This document shows positions 1-10,662 of a stretch of 64,000 nucleotides of DNA, one piece after another. Position 1 is the stretch's first letter; each line of letters opens with the position of its first letter. The stretch is taken from positions 620,001 to 684,000 of the forward strand of contig NW_024104509.1 in NCBI RefSeq assembly GCF_003945595.2. Reading direction: 5' to 3'. Below the pieces are notes generated by a model. It was not told where the DNA came from. It did no database searches and worked only from the letters and a program-made list of their open reading frames with translations. The translations under genes were made by a program, and so were the position numbers. This stretch comes from Pipra filicauda (taxonomy: Eukaryota; Chordata; Aves; Passeriformes; Pipridae).

Positions 1-1030
1 GACCTACAAATGCTCTTGCTTTTATCTTGATATTCTTCTTTCCCTGTCCCACTCACTGCAGGGGTGTGGGAGAAGTGAGCTGTATTATACCTAACTGCCT
101 GTCAGCAGAACATGTGTAGCTAATTGGGATTGGAACTGAATGCTAAAACCATACACGATGATTTAAATTTGTTTATGTTACTTGATCGTTTAACCAGTCA
201 TGCAAAAAAGAGAAGGGTAGTTTAGAGCTTTAAGGAAAACTCGTGCATCCAAATGCTAACGATCATTTAGAGATCTTAGCACATGTGGAACAAGACCAAA
301 GGTAGTTGTCACCTTTTCTGCCCCTGAGTGTGCAGAGTTAAAAAATTCAGTGAAGACTGTCAGGGTTTCAGACACAATTCTATGTCTTTCTTCCATTCAC
401 ATTGTAGGTAGCACCTTAGAAATTTTTTATATTGATGGAGTCAAAAATACACCTGTGGTGGAGGATTTGATAACAGAAACAAGAAAAATTCACAATAGTT
501 CCTATTTTTGATATCTTGTAGAGTTGTCATGGTTGTAGCTCTCATTTTAATTGGAATTATTTCTTGTAGTTTTAATTGAAATAGAGGAAATGACTGTTAC
601 TCATTGAGTTACTGGAATGTGAGATACTTCTGCCTAGTTGATTGTGCATATGACAACACATAACTCTGTGTAGTTGCCTTCTGAGGAAGTGTTTCATGGA
701 AGTTCAGGAAGTGAAAGTTAGGGAGAAAGGTGGTACATTGCAAGAATTCACACTTAAAGGATGCAGAGCTAGTATAACAGTACTTCTGCTTTCTGGCCTC
801 TAAGGCAGAGGAGGTAACTAAAGGCAACTGCATTTTGGTTACTGTTAGCAGCTGCCTAGATGAGGAAAAATTCTGGATTGTTCACTATACTGACAGCGAA
901 ATGAGTCACTTCAGATTGAAGTTTAAGTGTAAGGCACAGAAAAATCCTGTCAGCCCTCTGCACTAAGTGCAGGTCAGATCCAAATTTTTGGCTGTAGATC
1001 AGTGACAGTCTTTGGGAATTAAGTTATGGC
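1..1030. other. Intergenic, no feature seen
   Basis: AT-rich unique-looking DNA downstream of PCSK5. No exon-like, RNA or clear repeat signature was recognised. Confidence 0.5.
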
Positions 1031-1215
1031 AGTCAGGGGTGGCTGGAAAAATGGAAATATTGCACCTATTTTTAAAAAGGTTAGAAAGTAGTACCCTGGG
1101 AGTACATCTGTTCCAGTGCCTCACCACCCTCACAATGAAGAATTTTGTCATAAAATGTATTCTAAACCTACATGCTTGTCTTATCACATGCCCTCATAAG
1201 ACTCTGGCCCCAGGG
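1030..1215. mobile_element. Two short CR1 pieces in opposite orientation
   Basis: Bases about 1050-1095 on the plus strand encode a short CR1 reverse-transcriptase-like motif (NIAPIFKK). Bases about 1107-1215 match the CR1 3' region on the minus strand (RVVRHWNR-type motif). Both are too short and decayed to be functional. The opposite orientations suggest either an inversion or two separate truncated insertions. Confidence 0.55.
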
Positions 1216-1264
1216 AGCTGCCAGCTCATGGGCTTGGCTAGGAGTTTTCCTTAAATTTATAGAT

Positions 1265-1960
1265 ATAAGGTTCTTTAATACCTCAAGATAAGCCACGAGC
1301 TTGTTCTCAAGGGATTTCTTTATTAAGTTAGGGGAGCAAATAAGGGAACTTGGTCAAAGTTCAAAAGGACACCACACAAGCTAGACAAAAATGTTCCACC
1401 ACAATACTAACTTGGCATACACTATTAATCCACAACACTTAAGGCAAAATCCAACCAGTTCCACAACACTTACATCAAGATCCAGTCCCTCCAGCTCCAA
1501 GCCACCCTAAACATCAAGAAAGGAGCAAAGAAACAGAAGCAGAGGAGCAAGAAGAGAGAAGGAGAGAAGGGAGAGATAGCTGCCACTGAAGCCTTGTAGA
1601 AGACTGGCTCGCACAAGTCCAAGTGGCAGGGCCGCAACATGAGGCAAACACGTGCCTGCGTTTTTATCTGCTCTGGTGTCTATGGCCAACCCCTCCAGAG
1701 GGGGTCTCTGACCCACCAGCCACTCTGGGGTTCCAGACCAGGGTGAGGGGCAGTGTTCTCACCATCCCTGCCAATCTGAGGCTGGGTTAGGGGCTCCAGG
1801 AGGTGTTATAGTTTGCCCAGGCTTTTGTGACTGATGGCTATTCCGGAGTTTCCCCATGTGGGTTCCAGGGGCCTGCCATGAGGGATATGACGCCACCCCA
1901 CCTTCGTGAGGATCGACCCATCCCTTCCCCCTCCACACCACCCCCTGCCCCAAGGTGGTT
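1265..1960 (-). mobile_element. Solo LTR, minus orientation
   Basis: Read on the minus strand, this GC-richer block has promoter-like features in LTR order: a TATA-like GATAAAAACG at 1661-1670, a pyrimidine-rich leader, and AATAAA at 1319-1324 about 340 nt further on. No internal retroviral genes flank it, so it appears to be a solo LTR. The ends are approximate because no target duplication could be identified. Confidence 0.6.
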
Positions 1961-1974
1961 CTGACCCAGTAATA

Positions 1975-2105
1975 ACTGATGTCTAACTGCCCTTCTAAAA
2001 ACTCCCTCTCCTGTTCTCTTGTAGCCCCCTTTATGTATTGGAAGGTGCTAGAAAGTCTCCCTGGAGCCTTCTATGCTCCAGGCTGAACAGTCCCAACTCT
2101 CACCT
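1975..2105 (-). mobile_element. CR1 fragment, minus
   Basis: The segment with CTCCCTGGAGCC, CTCCAGGCTGAACAG and CCCAACTCTC is the reverse complement of a conserved CR1 stretch. It abuts a plus-strand CR1 at 2106, giving a head-to-head arrangement. Confidence 0.65.
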
Positions 2106-3245
2106 CCTAAAGCTAAGCTAAGGCACATGGACGGCAAGGAGGTCATCCAAGACAGCCATCACAGCTTCACCAAGGGCAACTCCTGCCTGACCAGTCTAGT
2201 GGCCTTCTACAATAGAGTGATCACATTAGGAGGCAAGATTTGATAGGTGGACTCTTTGGTGGATGAGGAATTGTTTGGATGGTTGCATCCAGAGGGTAGT
2301 AGTCAACAGCTCAATGTCCAGATGGAGGTCAGTGACAAGTGGTGTCCCTCAGGGCTCAGTATTCAAAATCTTCACCAATGACAGACAGTAAGATTGAGTG
2401 CACCCTCAGCAATTTTACACATGACATAAATCTTCACGGTCCAGCTGACACACCTGAGAGACAGGATACCATCCAGAGGGACCTGGATAAGCTTGAGAAA
2501 TGTGCCAGTGGGAACATCATGAAGTTCAACAAGGCCAAGTGCAAGATGGTGCACCTGGGTTGGGGCAACACCCAATTTCCATATAGGCTGGGGGATGAAG
2601 AGATCAAGAGCAGCTCTGCTGAGAAGGACTTTGGTGAATGAGAGCCTGGACATGAGCTAGCAATATGAGCTTGCAACACAGAAAGCCAGCCACATCCTAT
2701 GCTGCATCAAAAGCAGAATGACCAGCAGTTGTTAAGGGAGGTGACTCTGCACCTCTACTCTCCTCTAGTGAGAGAGGTACCTGGCGTACTGCATCCAGTT
2801 CTGGGGGCCTCAGCACAGGAAAGACCAGTTGGAGTGTGTCCAGAGAAGGCCACAAAGATATTCTGAGTAATGGAACAGCCCTCCTATGAGGAAAGACTGA
2901 GAGAGTTAGAGTTCAGCCTTGGAGAAGAAAGGTTCTGGAGGGGCCTTTCTGACACTTTCAATATTTTGAGCCGGGCTATAAGAAAGATGGGGACAAATTT
3001 TTTGTCCATGCCTGTTGCAATAGGAAAAGGGGTAATGGTTTCAAACTAGAGGAGTCTGGTGAGACCAGCTTTCCCAGAGAGGTTATGGATGCTCCATCCC
3101 TGGAAACATTCAAAATCAGGTTGGACAGGGCTCTGAGTAACCTAATCTACTTAAAGATGTTCCTGATTGATTACTGGGGGTTTGGAGGAGATGACCTTTA
3201 AAGGTGACTTCCAAGTCCAACCATTCTCTCATTCTGTGATTCTCA
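2106..3245 (+). mobile_element. CR1 LINE, 5'-truncated, 1.1 kb
   Basis: The 3' part of a CR1 non-LTR retrotransposon. It covers the end of the reverse transcriptase region ([12 protein letters not shown], then FNKAKCK and the LGDEEI motif near 2520-2610) through the C-terminal domain to the 3' tail GATTCTGTGATTCT at about 3235. The frame is broken by stops and indels, so it is inactive. Truncation at the 5' end is normal for avian CR1. Confidence 0.9.
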
Positions 3246-3249
3246 GAAT

Positions 3250-4285
3250 AATACATCAACATTTTAGTAGATATTGAATATTTGTTATGTTATTGAGGCC
3301 CTTACCACTCTGAAATATTTGCATAGATAAATAGAAGTGGTACTTGAAAATGAAAAGTGATTTGGAAAATATTTGTAAAAATAGTAAAGTAGGTATGTAT
3401 ATATAGTGTATATGCAGTGTGTGTGCTTCTAAATCTACCCCCCACAGGATAGCCCTATGGGAATTCTCTGTTGTGGGCACTGTCAACCTGCTAGGGCTTT
3501 AATTCATAATGTTTTAACTTGCTGCCAATCTCATAGGGTGTTTGGGAAAAGGCCTTGATCAACTAAGCAGTCCTTATAGCTGTGCAGGACTCAAACCAAA
3601 ACTTGATTATTTGTATAAATTGCTCATTAGTGGCAAAGGTAGAAAGGAAACACAAATCTTGAGGAAGGAAAGAATGACTGCTACAAAACTATTTATTAGA
3701 ATAAACAGAATGATGTTGCTATGGTTGTTTATAAATTTAACTCTCCACAGACACTGACAGATTTATTCTAACCATTGTCTGGACATTTTAAGCCTTTCTT
3801 ATAGGAAAATATTAAAATTAAATTAACCTACCTGCTGTCAGGTATACTTACAAAAAAACCCAACCCAATCCAAGAACATGAAACACAACAAAGAAATTCA
3901 ATCAAACTCCCCCTTCACCCCTCCCAAAGACCCCCCTTCCCCCAAACCACAAAACCTACCGAGAACAATTTAATGGACTCCTACTTGATGCATGTTGGAA
4001 ATCTGTACAACAATTTTGAGAAAAGTGAGTTGCTTTTTTTCCCTGCTTCAGAACTGATTGGTGATGGAAGAGTTTTTTTCAAACTTTTTTCTCCATGGTG
4101 TAGGGAGGCCTACTTGAGAATATAGCAATGTCAGGCTCTTACTTTTTATTTTACTCTTATGGAAGAGTAAATAATAGCCATGCTTATCAACATATTGTAT
4201 TGTTGAGAACTCCTTTTAAAAAAAATATTAATTGTGATATTGTAGCTAAGATCATAGCTGTGTTTTAAAATTATTTTTTATCAGT
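3250..4285. other. Intergenic, A/C-rich stretch
   Basis: No gene seen. Bases 3850-3960 are strongly A/C-rich on the plus strand (pyrimidine-poor opposite strand) and look like low-complexity DNA. Confidence 0.5.
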
Positions 4286-4287
4286 AC

Positions 4288-4815
4288 TGTTGTGGTTTGG
4301 AGCTGGCTCCCTGCCAAGTCTCCAACACTGCAGTAAAAGCTTCCTCCCCAAAAAAAACAAGGGAAAAGAGAGAAAAAAAAACAACAAGAGACCCGAAATA
4401 AGAGAGCTAAAGCAATATATAAATATATTTACAATCCTATTACATTTATATACAGTTACAAAGACTATATACACATGAGAAAGAAACCCACAACACCCCC
4501 AAAGGGAAAGGTAAAAGGGACAAAACAAAAAAAACCCTAAAAACACGTATACGCACTCAATAAAGAACTAGCCAAAGAAAATCTTACTACTTTCCTTGAG
4601 ATAGCACAATCGCAGCAAACGCCACCACCACGCTACCAGACCTCGGATCGGCAGAAACAACAGGCCCCATAGGCCCGACCAGGCCTCAGCTCCCCCACAG
4701 GAGCGAGACCGGCTGCCGGAGTCTGCTGTCTCCAAACCTCGCCAGAAGAGAAGAGAGGAAGAGGCTTCTCTCTCTGTCTATTTATATGTTTGATTACGTG
4801 AAGGAATAGGATGGA
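4288..4815 (-). mobile_element. Solo LTR, minus orientation
   Basis: The left end TGTTGTGGTTTGG (4288) is, on the minus strand, a typical LTR 3' terminus CCAAACCACAACA. A TATA box (CATATAAATAG) lies at 4780-4790 on the same strand, followed by a GC-rich leader and T/A-rich sequence. I saw no clear AATAAA in this orientation. The right end is not defined. Confidence 0.55.
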
Positions 4816-4820
4816 ATACT

Positions 4821-4858
4821 TCCTTCCTTCCTTCCTTCCTGGTTGCCAGGAAGGAAGG
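4821..4858. repeat. (TTCC)n microsatellite with perfect hairpin
   Basis: Five TTCC units run directly into an inverted copy. 4830-4842 pairs perfectly with 4846-4858 (13 bp) around a TTG loop. Confidence 0.85.
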
Positions 4859-5299
4859 CCTAGACTCAAAACCATTACAAGCACTTTCATGTGTTTGTTG
4901 CAGAAATCCCAGCTGATTGTCTTAGTAACACTATTCTGTAGCAGCAAATGAATGCTACTTCCTGAGATTCCTTTTGTCATTTGGTTTAAAAACACTATGC
5001 TTCAGAGTGAAGAACAGTAGCAACAGGAAAACTTGAGAAATGTGGTTTACTCACAGCTCTTACCAGAAGTATGAAATGTGTACGCAGTAAAGGAATAAAC
5101 TGTTCTTTGCATGTTTACCTTCAAGTTAGCGGAAATGGAATTGCATTCATTTGACTAAGCATATCTATCTCATATGCTTAGCAGATGTTAAAATGCAACA
5201 TGCCTTCACATCTGGAAAATAGTCTGCAATAGTTATATATACAGGTTTATTGTATGCCTACCTACATTCAAAATTTGGAGCCTTACTGGAAACAGATAT

Positions 5300-5505
5300 A
5301 TGTACTTTTGGAAGAGATTCTTTACTGTGAGGTTGGTGAAGCACTGGATCATGGTGCCCAGAGAAACTGTGGATGCCCCATCCCTGGAGCAACCTGGTCT
5401 ACTGAAAGATGTCCCTGTGCATAGCAGGGGTGTTGGAACTAGATTATCTTTAAGGTCTCTTACAATCCAAACCATTTTATGATCCTATGACTCTATATGG
5501 AACCT
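5300..5505 (+). mobile_element. CR1 3' end fragment
   Basis: Starts in the RKRFFTVRLVKHW-like motif and runs through GGATGCCCCATCCCTGGAG to the tail TTTTATGATCCTATGACTCT. It has the plus orientation and is heavily 5'-truncated. Confidence 0.85.
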
Positions 5506-5549
5506 GTATTGAGTTGGTATCCTTTTTACTTTAGAACAGATTTCCTATG

Positions 5550-6355
5550 TGTAATAGACTCAAATGGTTAATGGCTTAAACATTGTTAAGATCACAAAAA
5601 GACTTTTGTCCACTGTAGCAACCTGCAAAGAAACAACTGGTCATGTACAGAAGCCCATCCCTCCCTGAATATGCCCACTAATTTGGACTGTGAAAGGACC
5701 TTAAAGTAAGATACGGGGGTACTATTGTCCAGCTATCTCAGGTGCATACCTGAAGCTACAAACTGAATTTCCAGATAAGAGGCTGATAAGAGGCAAATCC
5801 TTCGAGGTGGGATAGTCCTTCTTATCATGCCAATGTTCTCCCTTACGTGATGACTCAGCTGTGAAAACCCCTCCTGGGAACACCAAAGACATTCACACCT
5901 AGCCTGAGCTATTCACCTCAGATGATGGATCACACTGGGCCATGATTGATTCAATTATGCTGATGTATTAGATACAACATCTTAGAAGGTGTGAAAGACT
6001 CATGAAATGTCCCACTATCCAGTATTACATTATCCAGGGTAGGTACAGGAGGCATTTTCACCTAGCCTCCACACAATATAAACTCCACCACTCCTTGCAG
6101 GTACAGTCTGCAGCCACCAAGAAGACCAGCAGAGGAGGAGCAATGAGATGTCATTGGAATCTACAGTGATGGTATCTTTTTCTTCTACTTAATCTATTTC
6201 TCTGTCACTTTCTTTCTCTCTCTTCCCCTCTCACTTTCCCCTATCTCTCTATGATTCCGTGAAACCCTCAATTACTGTTATATTAAATCCATACTATTGA
6301 TTTCAGCAATTTTTCGGCAATTACATATTCTGGACATAGAAACTGTCAAACACAA
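5550..6355 (+). mobile_element. LTR family L1, copy 1
   Basis: Shares long blocks with 30692-31600 and 37440-38210, for example AAAGACTTTTGT, ACCTGAAGCTACAA, CTTATCATGCCAATG and CACACCTAGCCTGAGC. It starts at TGT (5550). A TATA box (CAATATAAACTCC) at about 6077 lies in the plus orientation at the corresponding place in all three copies. It has no internal genes, so it is a solo LTR or a non-autonomous element. The right end is approximate. Confidence 0.65.
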
Positions 6356-6949
6356 TTTTTTAGATGAACACAGTGAATTAAAATGCTAGAAAGGGAAATG
6401 TCATTAAAAAGGTTTCTACTAAAGAGTAACACTAGTGTGAAATCTAGTTTACTGGAAACTCTATGGATGGACAAGAAGAGTAAAGAAAGAGGTACAAGGG
6501 GAAGGAAAGAGAAAACAAAAAGATTTGAGATAGAAAAAATGATTGAAAAGCAAGAAGGTGAGAGAAATTTGCCAAAGATACCAAGTGTCTAGTCTATTTT
6601 ACTGGTTTTTTTGCCACCTCGCCACATCTGCGTTGAGAGGTTGTACTGGGATGAAAGAGAAGAAAGTTCTTATGTCTTTGAATAGATGCAGATGTGTATC
6701 AGATAACTCTGACTAAATTAAATAATGACAAGGCTGCAGTAGGTGAACTTTGAAAGTTTTTTTCAAAAGACCTTGTATTATTTTGATATTTTTAATAATT
6801 TGGTATTTGATAACTTTGGTATTCTTCTCAGAAAGCCATTTCTAAATTGCTATCTAAAAATAAGAGTTGGTATCCTTTTTAATTCTTACCCTACCTTAGT
6901 GTCACGATTAAAGTAGGTTTTGTATTTTGTTCCCTTTTTATTCCAACAT

Positions 6950-7550
6950 TGTTTTGGATAAACTTTTCCTTTAAGAGTGACACCTTTGCCACAGCTGGGC
7001 GGGGCAGGGGGATGGAGCATGCCATGGTAGTCCTGGCTGCCTGGACGGAACCAGAACTCTCACCACCTCAGAGCCATCTTTCTTCCCCAGTGCGGGAGAA
7101 ATAAAAGGAAGCAGGCACATAAGCCCTACCAGCCACGTGGCTCCATACATGAGTGGAGAAGCAGTATGGAGCTGAGCCCAGCCAAGCTGTGCAGAGCCCA
7201 AACCCTTGCAGAGCTGTGTAGAGTGCAGCCCAGTGGAGCCGGAGATCAGCATTTCTTCGGAATCTTCTTTGCCACAGTACTTTTTCTTTGTTCTCCTAGA
7301 GAGGGCGGGGCTGATGAAGAGAGCATGTGTTGGTCACCATTTTTGTCTGTGTACAAAAGGGGGAGGAGACTGGAAGTACTCTCTGTTGTTTACCATTTTG
7401 GTTTTGTGTTGTTGTTGCTTCTTTATTTCTTGTCAGTAAATTTATTTTTTCACCTGTAACTCCTCGCATTTTGTCTCGGTATTGGTGATGGAGGAGATAT
7501 TTTTTTTAAAAAAGGAGGGGTGATCTGGTTGTTGGAGTCTCTGCCCCAGT
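6950..7550 (+). mobile_element. Probable solo LTR, plus orientation
   Basis: A GC-rich block with a TATA-like AAATAAAAGG at about 7099-7108, followed by a leader and a T-rich end around 7420-7520. Its composition and order resemble the other LTRs here, but I recognise no second copy in the window. The boundaries are estimates. Confidence 0.45.
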
Positions 7551-8111
7551 ATTTGCCTTTAAACTAAGACACTTAGACATATAACATCTCCTGAAAATAG
7601 TTTATTCAGTTTCTAATCTGTGAGAATCACTGCTTTGTTGTGTAATAGTGCTGTGGTTTAGGAATGGTATTCCCCAGCTTAGTGTTCCCTCAGAAACACC
7701 CCAGACCACGTGTTGCTTGCTCACTTTCCCCCTGTGGCATCCCTGTGGCAGGGTGGCGAGGAGAAATGGAGGCAGAAAAAGGGTTGAGATAAGAACAAAT
7801 TACTTGAAACAGCGATGAAATGAGAAAAACACCCAGTATCAACAGTAGTAATAACAGTGTGTGCAAGATAAACAAATGATTCGCATGTAATTTCTCACCA
7901 CATAGAACCCACATCAAACTGAAAAGACCAAGAAACGCATCCCTCTCCATGATCCCTCTGCACGACGTAAGGTGGTACAGAATAACCCCAGAGTGCTAGC
8001 CATTTTCCTCCTGGATGCTGCAAAAGTTAACCCTGTCTTAGCTGGGACCAGGACATTATCCACCCCTTATTCTATACCATCTACATCATGCCCAGAGCCT
8101 ACACCTTCCAA

Positions 8112-8113
<2 letters not shown>

Positions 8114-8155
<42 letters not shown>

Positions 8156-8170
8156 GTATGTATGTATATA
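8114..8170. repeat. (AC)n then (TATG)n microsatellite
   Basis: About 18 AC units (8114-8150) followed by TATG units. It lies inside provirus copy A at the place where copy B also has AC/AT repeats. Confidence 0.95.
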
Positions 8171-10114
8171 AACACACAAAAGCATGAATATTATTCCCTT
8201 AGCCAATAGCTGTCCTTCCAGAACATCTGTTGAGTTCATTTAGTCCATGCCTGTGGGTTCTGTCCATCCTAGATGTCTTTCAGGACAGGAGGGCTGGTGT
8301 GCTGTCAGCTGGTTGCAAACTGCATCAGGAGCTCAGGACTGGTATATCTGGAACAATTCACACTCACTGTCCATGGTAGTTACAGCATCCACTAGCAGTG
8401 TCATTCAGAATCCAAGATCATACAATTCAACATAGCAGACTGTTCTCACACAAAAATCAAATCCCTTTAAGGTACTCATCATGTTTCCCCATCCTTCTGT
8501 GCTACCCAAAAAGTGTACCTTGGTCCTTGAGCAAAAACAATCCCACAGATGGGTTTGCCTTTGTTTGAGGCAGGACTAATCCAAAGTGTTTTTCCTAACA
8601 TATTTCTCATATGCACCATGGAGACTTTATCACCTTCTGTGGTATGCAAAGGTTTTGATTGGGCAGAGCCAGGTCAACTGGTAGAACCAGATGATCTTTG
8701 CTAAATGTAGATCCCAATGTTTGAGGGTCCCACCTTAACACTCCATTGTACTGTTTAGTTTTCAGATATTGGTGCATGATAGGGAGTATGATATACCCGC
8801 TCAATACTATGCTCTTTGGCCAAGGTCTGATGAAGCTATTTAGGAAGTGAATCCTGTTGTCTGACTCAACTCTTTCTGGGGTACCATGTCGCTACAGGAC
8901 TTACACTTTTCAAGGATCAAGATGGTGCTCCAGGCAGTGTCATGAGGGACAGGGGAGGTCTTCAGCCATCCAGTGGTTGCTTCTACCATCATAAGCACAT
9001 AGTGCTTTCCTTGGTGGGTTTGCAGGAGTGTGATATAACCAATGTGCCAGGCCTCCCCATATTTATATTTTGACCATTGTTCAACATATTACAGAGGTAT
9101 GGCCTGCTCGATTTCAGCACATGTTTCACAGCTATGGATAACCTGGGAAATAGTGTCCATGGTTAAGTCGACCCCTCAATCATGAGCCCATCTGTCCATT
9201 GTGTCTCTTCCCTGATGACCTGAGGTGTCATCACCAAGCCAGCAATATTCACCCTTATGTTGCCAGTCCAGATCCACCCGAGACACTTTAATCTTGGGAG
9301 CCCAATCCACCTGTCCATTGTTGCAATGTTCTTCAGTAGCCTGACTCTCGGGTACGTGTGCATCTACATGACGTACTTTTACGATCAACTTCTCTACTTA
9401 GGCAGTGATATCTTGCCACAATTCAGCAGCCCACATGGGTTTACCTCTCTGCTGCCAATTTGTCTTTTTCCATCATTTTGCCATCCCCACAAAGCATTTG
9501 CCATCATCCATGAGTCAGTGCAGACATAGAGTGCTGGCCATTTCTCTCATTCAGCAGTACCTAAAGCCAGCTGGATGACTTTCAGCTCTGCAGCCTGACT
9601 TGATCCACCTTGTCCCTCAATAGCTGACACTTGCCTCCTAAGACTCCAAACATCAGCTTTTCATTTTCAGTGTATCCCTAGATTACGGCAGGAATGTCAG
9701 TAAAGAGAGCATATTGCTTTTCATTTTCTGGTTGCTGGGTAGGGCCTGGTCAGCATGTGTCACTTTTTCCTCTCCGACGATGATGATAGTCTAAAATTTT
9801 CCTTTTTGGGACAGTTTGTGATGACTTGCAAGATCCTTGGTTGACTGGGGTTTCCTGTTTGAGCTTGTTGTGTGATTAATGCAACCCACTTACTCCACAT
9901 AGCATCAGTTGCATGATGTATAGAAGGGACTTTGCCCTTCATGAGCTACCAGTATCTCTTTTTCAGTTGGAGTGTAACAAGCCTCAAATACTTTGTACTG
10001 CTGGTTCCAGAACCCTACGGGGTCATCCTCGACTCTCCCCTGGTGCTTTTTGCCAGAGACTCCAGGAAGGATCATTCTCCCCAGTAGCAGTGTAGAGAAC
10101 ATTTTTCATATCTA

Positions 10115-10490
10115 ATCATAGAATCATTGAATCAACTGGGTTGGAAGGGACCTCTGAGATCATCAAGTCCAACCTTTGATCCAACACCCCATGGTTACTA
10201 GACCATGGCACTAAGTGCCACATCCAGTCTCATCTTAAAAACCTCCAGGGATGGAGAATCCACCACCTCCCTGGGCAGCCCATTCCAATGCCTGATTACC
10301 CCCTCTGTAAAGAATTTCTTCTCAATATCTAACCTAAACCTCCCCTGGCACAGTTTAAGACCATGCCCTCTTGTCTTACTGAGAGCTGCCTGGGAGAAGA
10401 GACTGATGCCCACCTGGCTACAACCTCCTTTCAGGAGTTGTAGAGAGTGATGAGGATTCCCCCGAGCCTCCTCTTCTCTGGGCTCCTCTT
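10115..10490 (-). mobile_element. CR1 nested in provirus copy A
   Basis: Reverse-complement CR1 3' end beginning with the tail AATCATAGAATCATTGAATC and running to CCTCCTCTTCTCTGGGC. The provirus sequence resumes directly after it (TGTCCTGTCTTGACTGGCCC). The collinear provirus B has no CR1 here (near 63390), so the order of insertion is clear. It is closely related to the CR1s at 30155 and 53150. Confidence 0.9.
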
Positions 10491-10662
10491 CTTTTGTCCT
10501 GTCTTGACTGGCCCAAGGGCTACTGCATGAACAATATCCTGTGTAATTTATTGAAAAGCTTGTTGTTCAGGACCCCACTTAAAATTGTTCCTTGACACTT
10601 GATAGAGGGGGTTTACAATCTGACTCTAATCTGGAATATGCATCCTCCAAAAACCCACAGTG

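Larger units (their letters stand above)
7652..10662 (-). mobile_element. Truncated provirus, family E, copy A
   Basis: An old retroviral insertion on the minus strand, collinear with 60816-63560. Both start with nearly the same end sequence (TTTAGGAATGGTATTCCCCA), share a CA/TATG microsatellite at the same internal place, and then contain decayed pol sequence: a region after RNase H at 9760-9942 and RNase H-like sequence at 9905-10102. Every frame is broken by stops and indels. The element stops abruptly at about 10662 within pol, so the 5' half is missing. A CR1 (10115-10490) is inserted in it. No env was recognised. Confidence 0.75.

Noticed and set aside
2339..2641. 100-codon frame resembling a reverse transcriptase
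   Set aside because: It is part of the decayed CR1 at 2106-3245, not a host gene.
4633..4995. 120-codon open frame on the minus strand
   Set aside because: It overlaps LTR sequence and the TTCC hairpin, with no domain and no conservation evidence.
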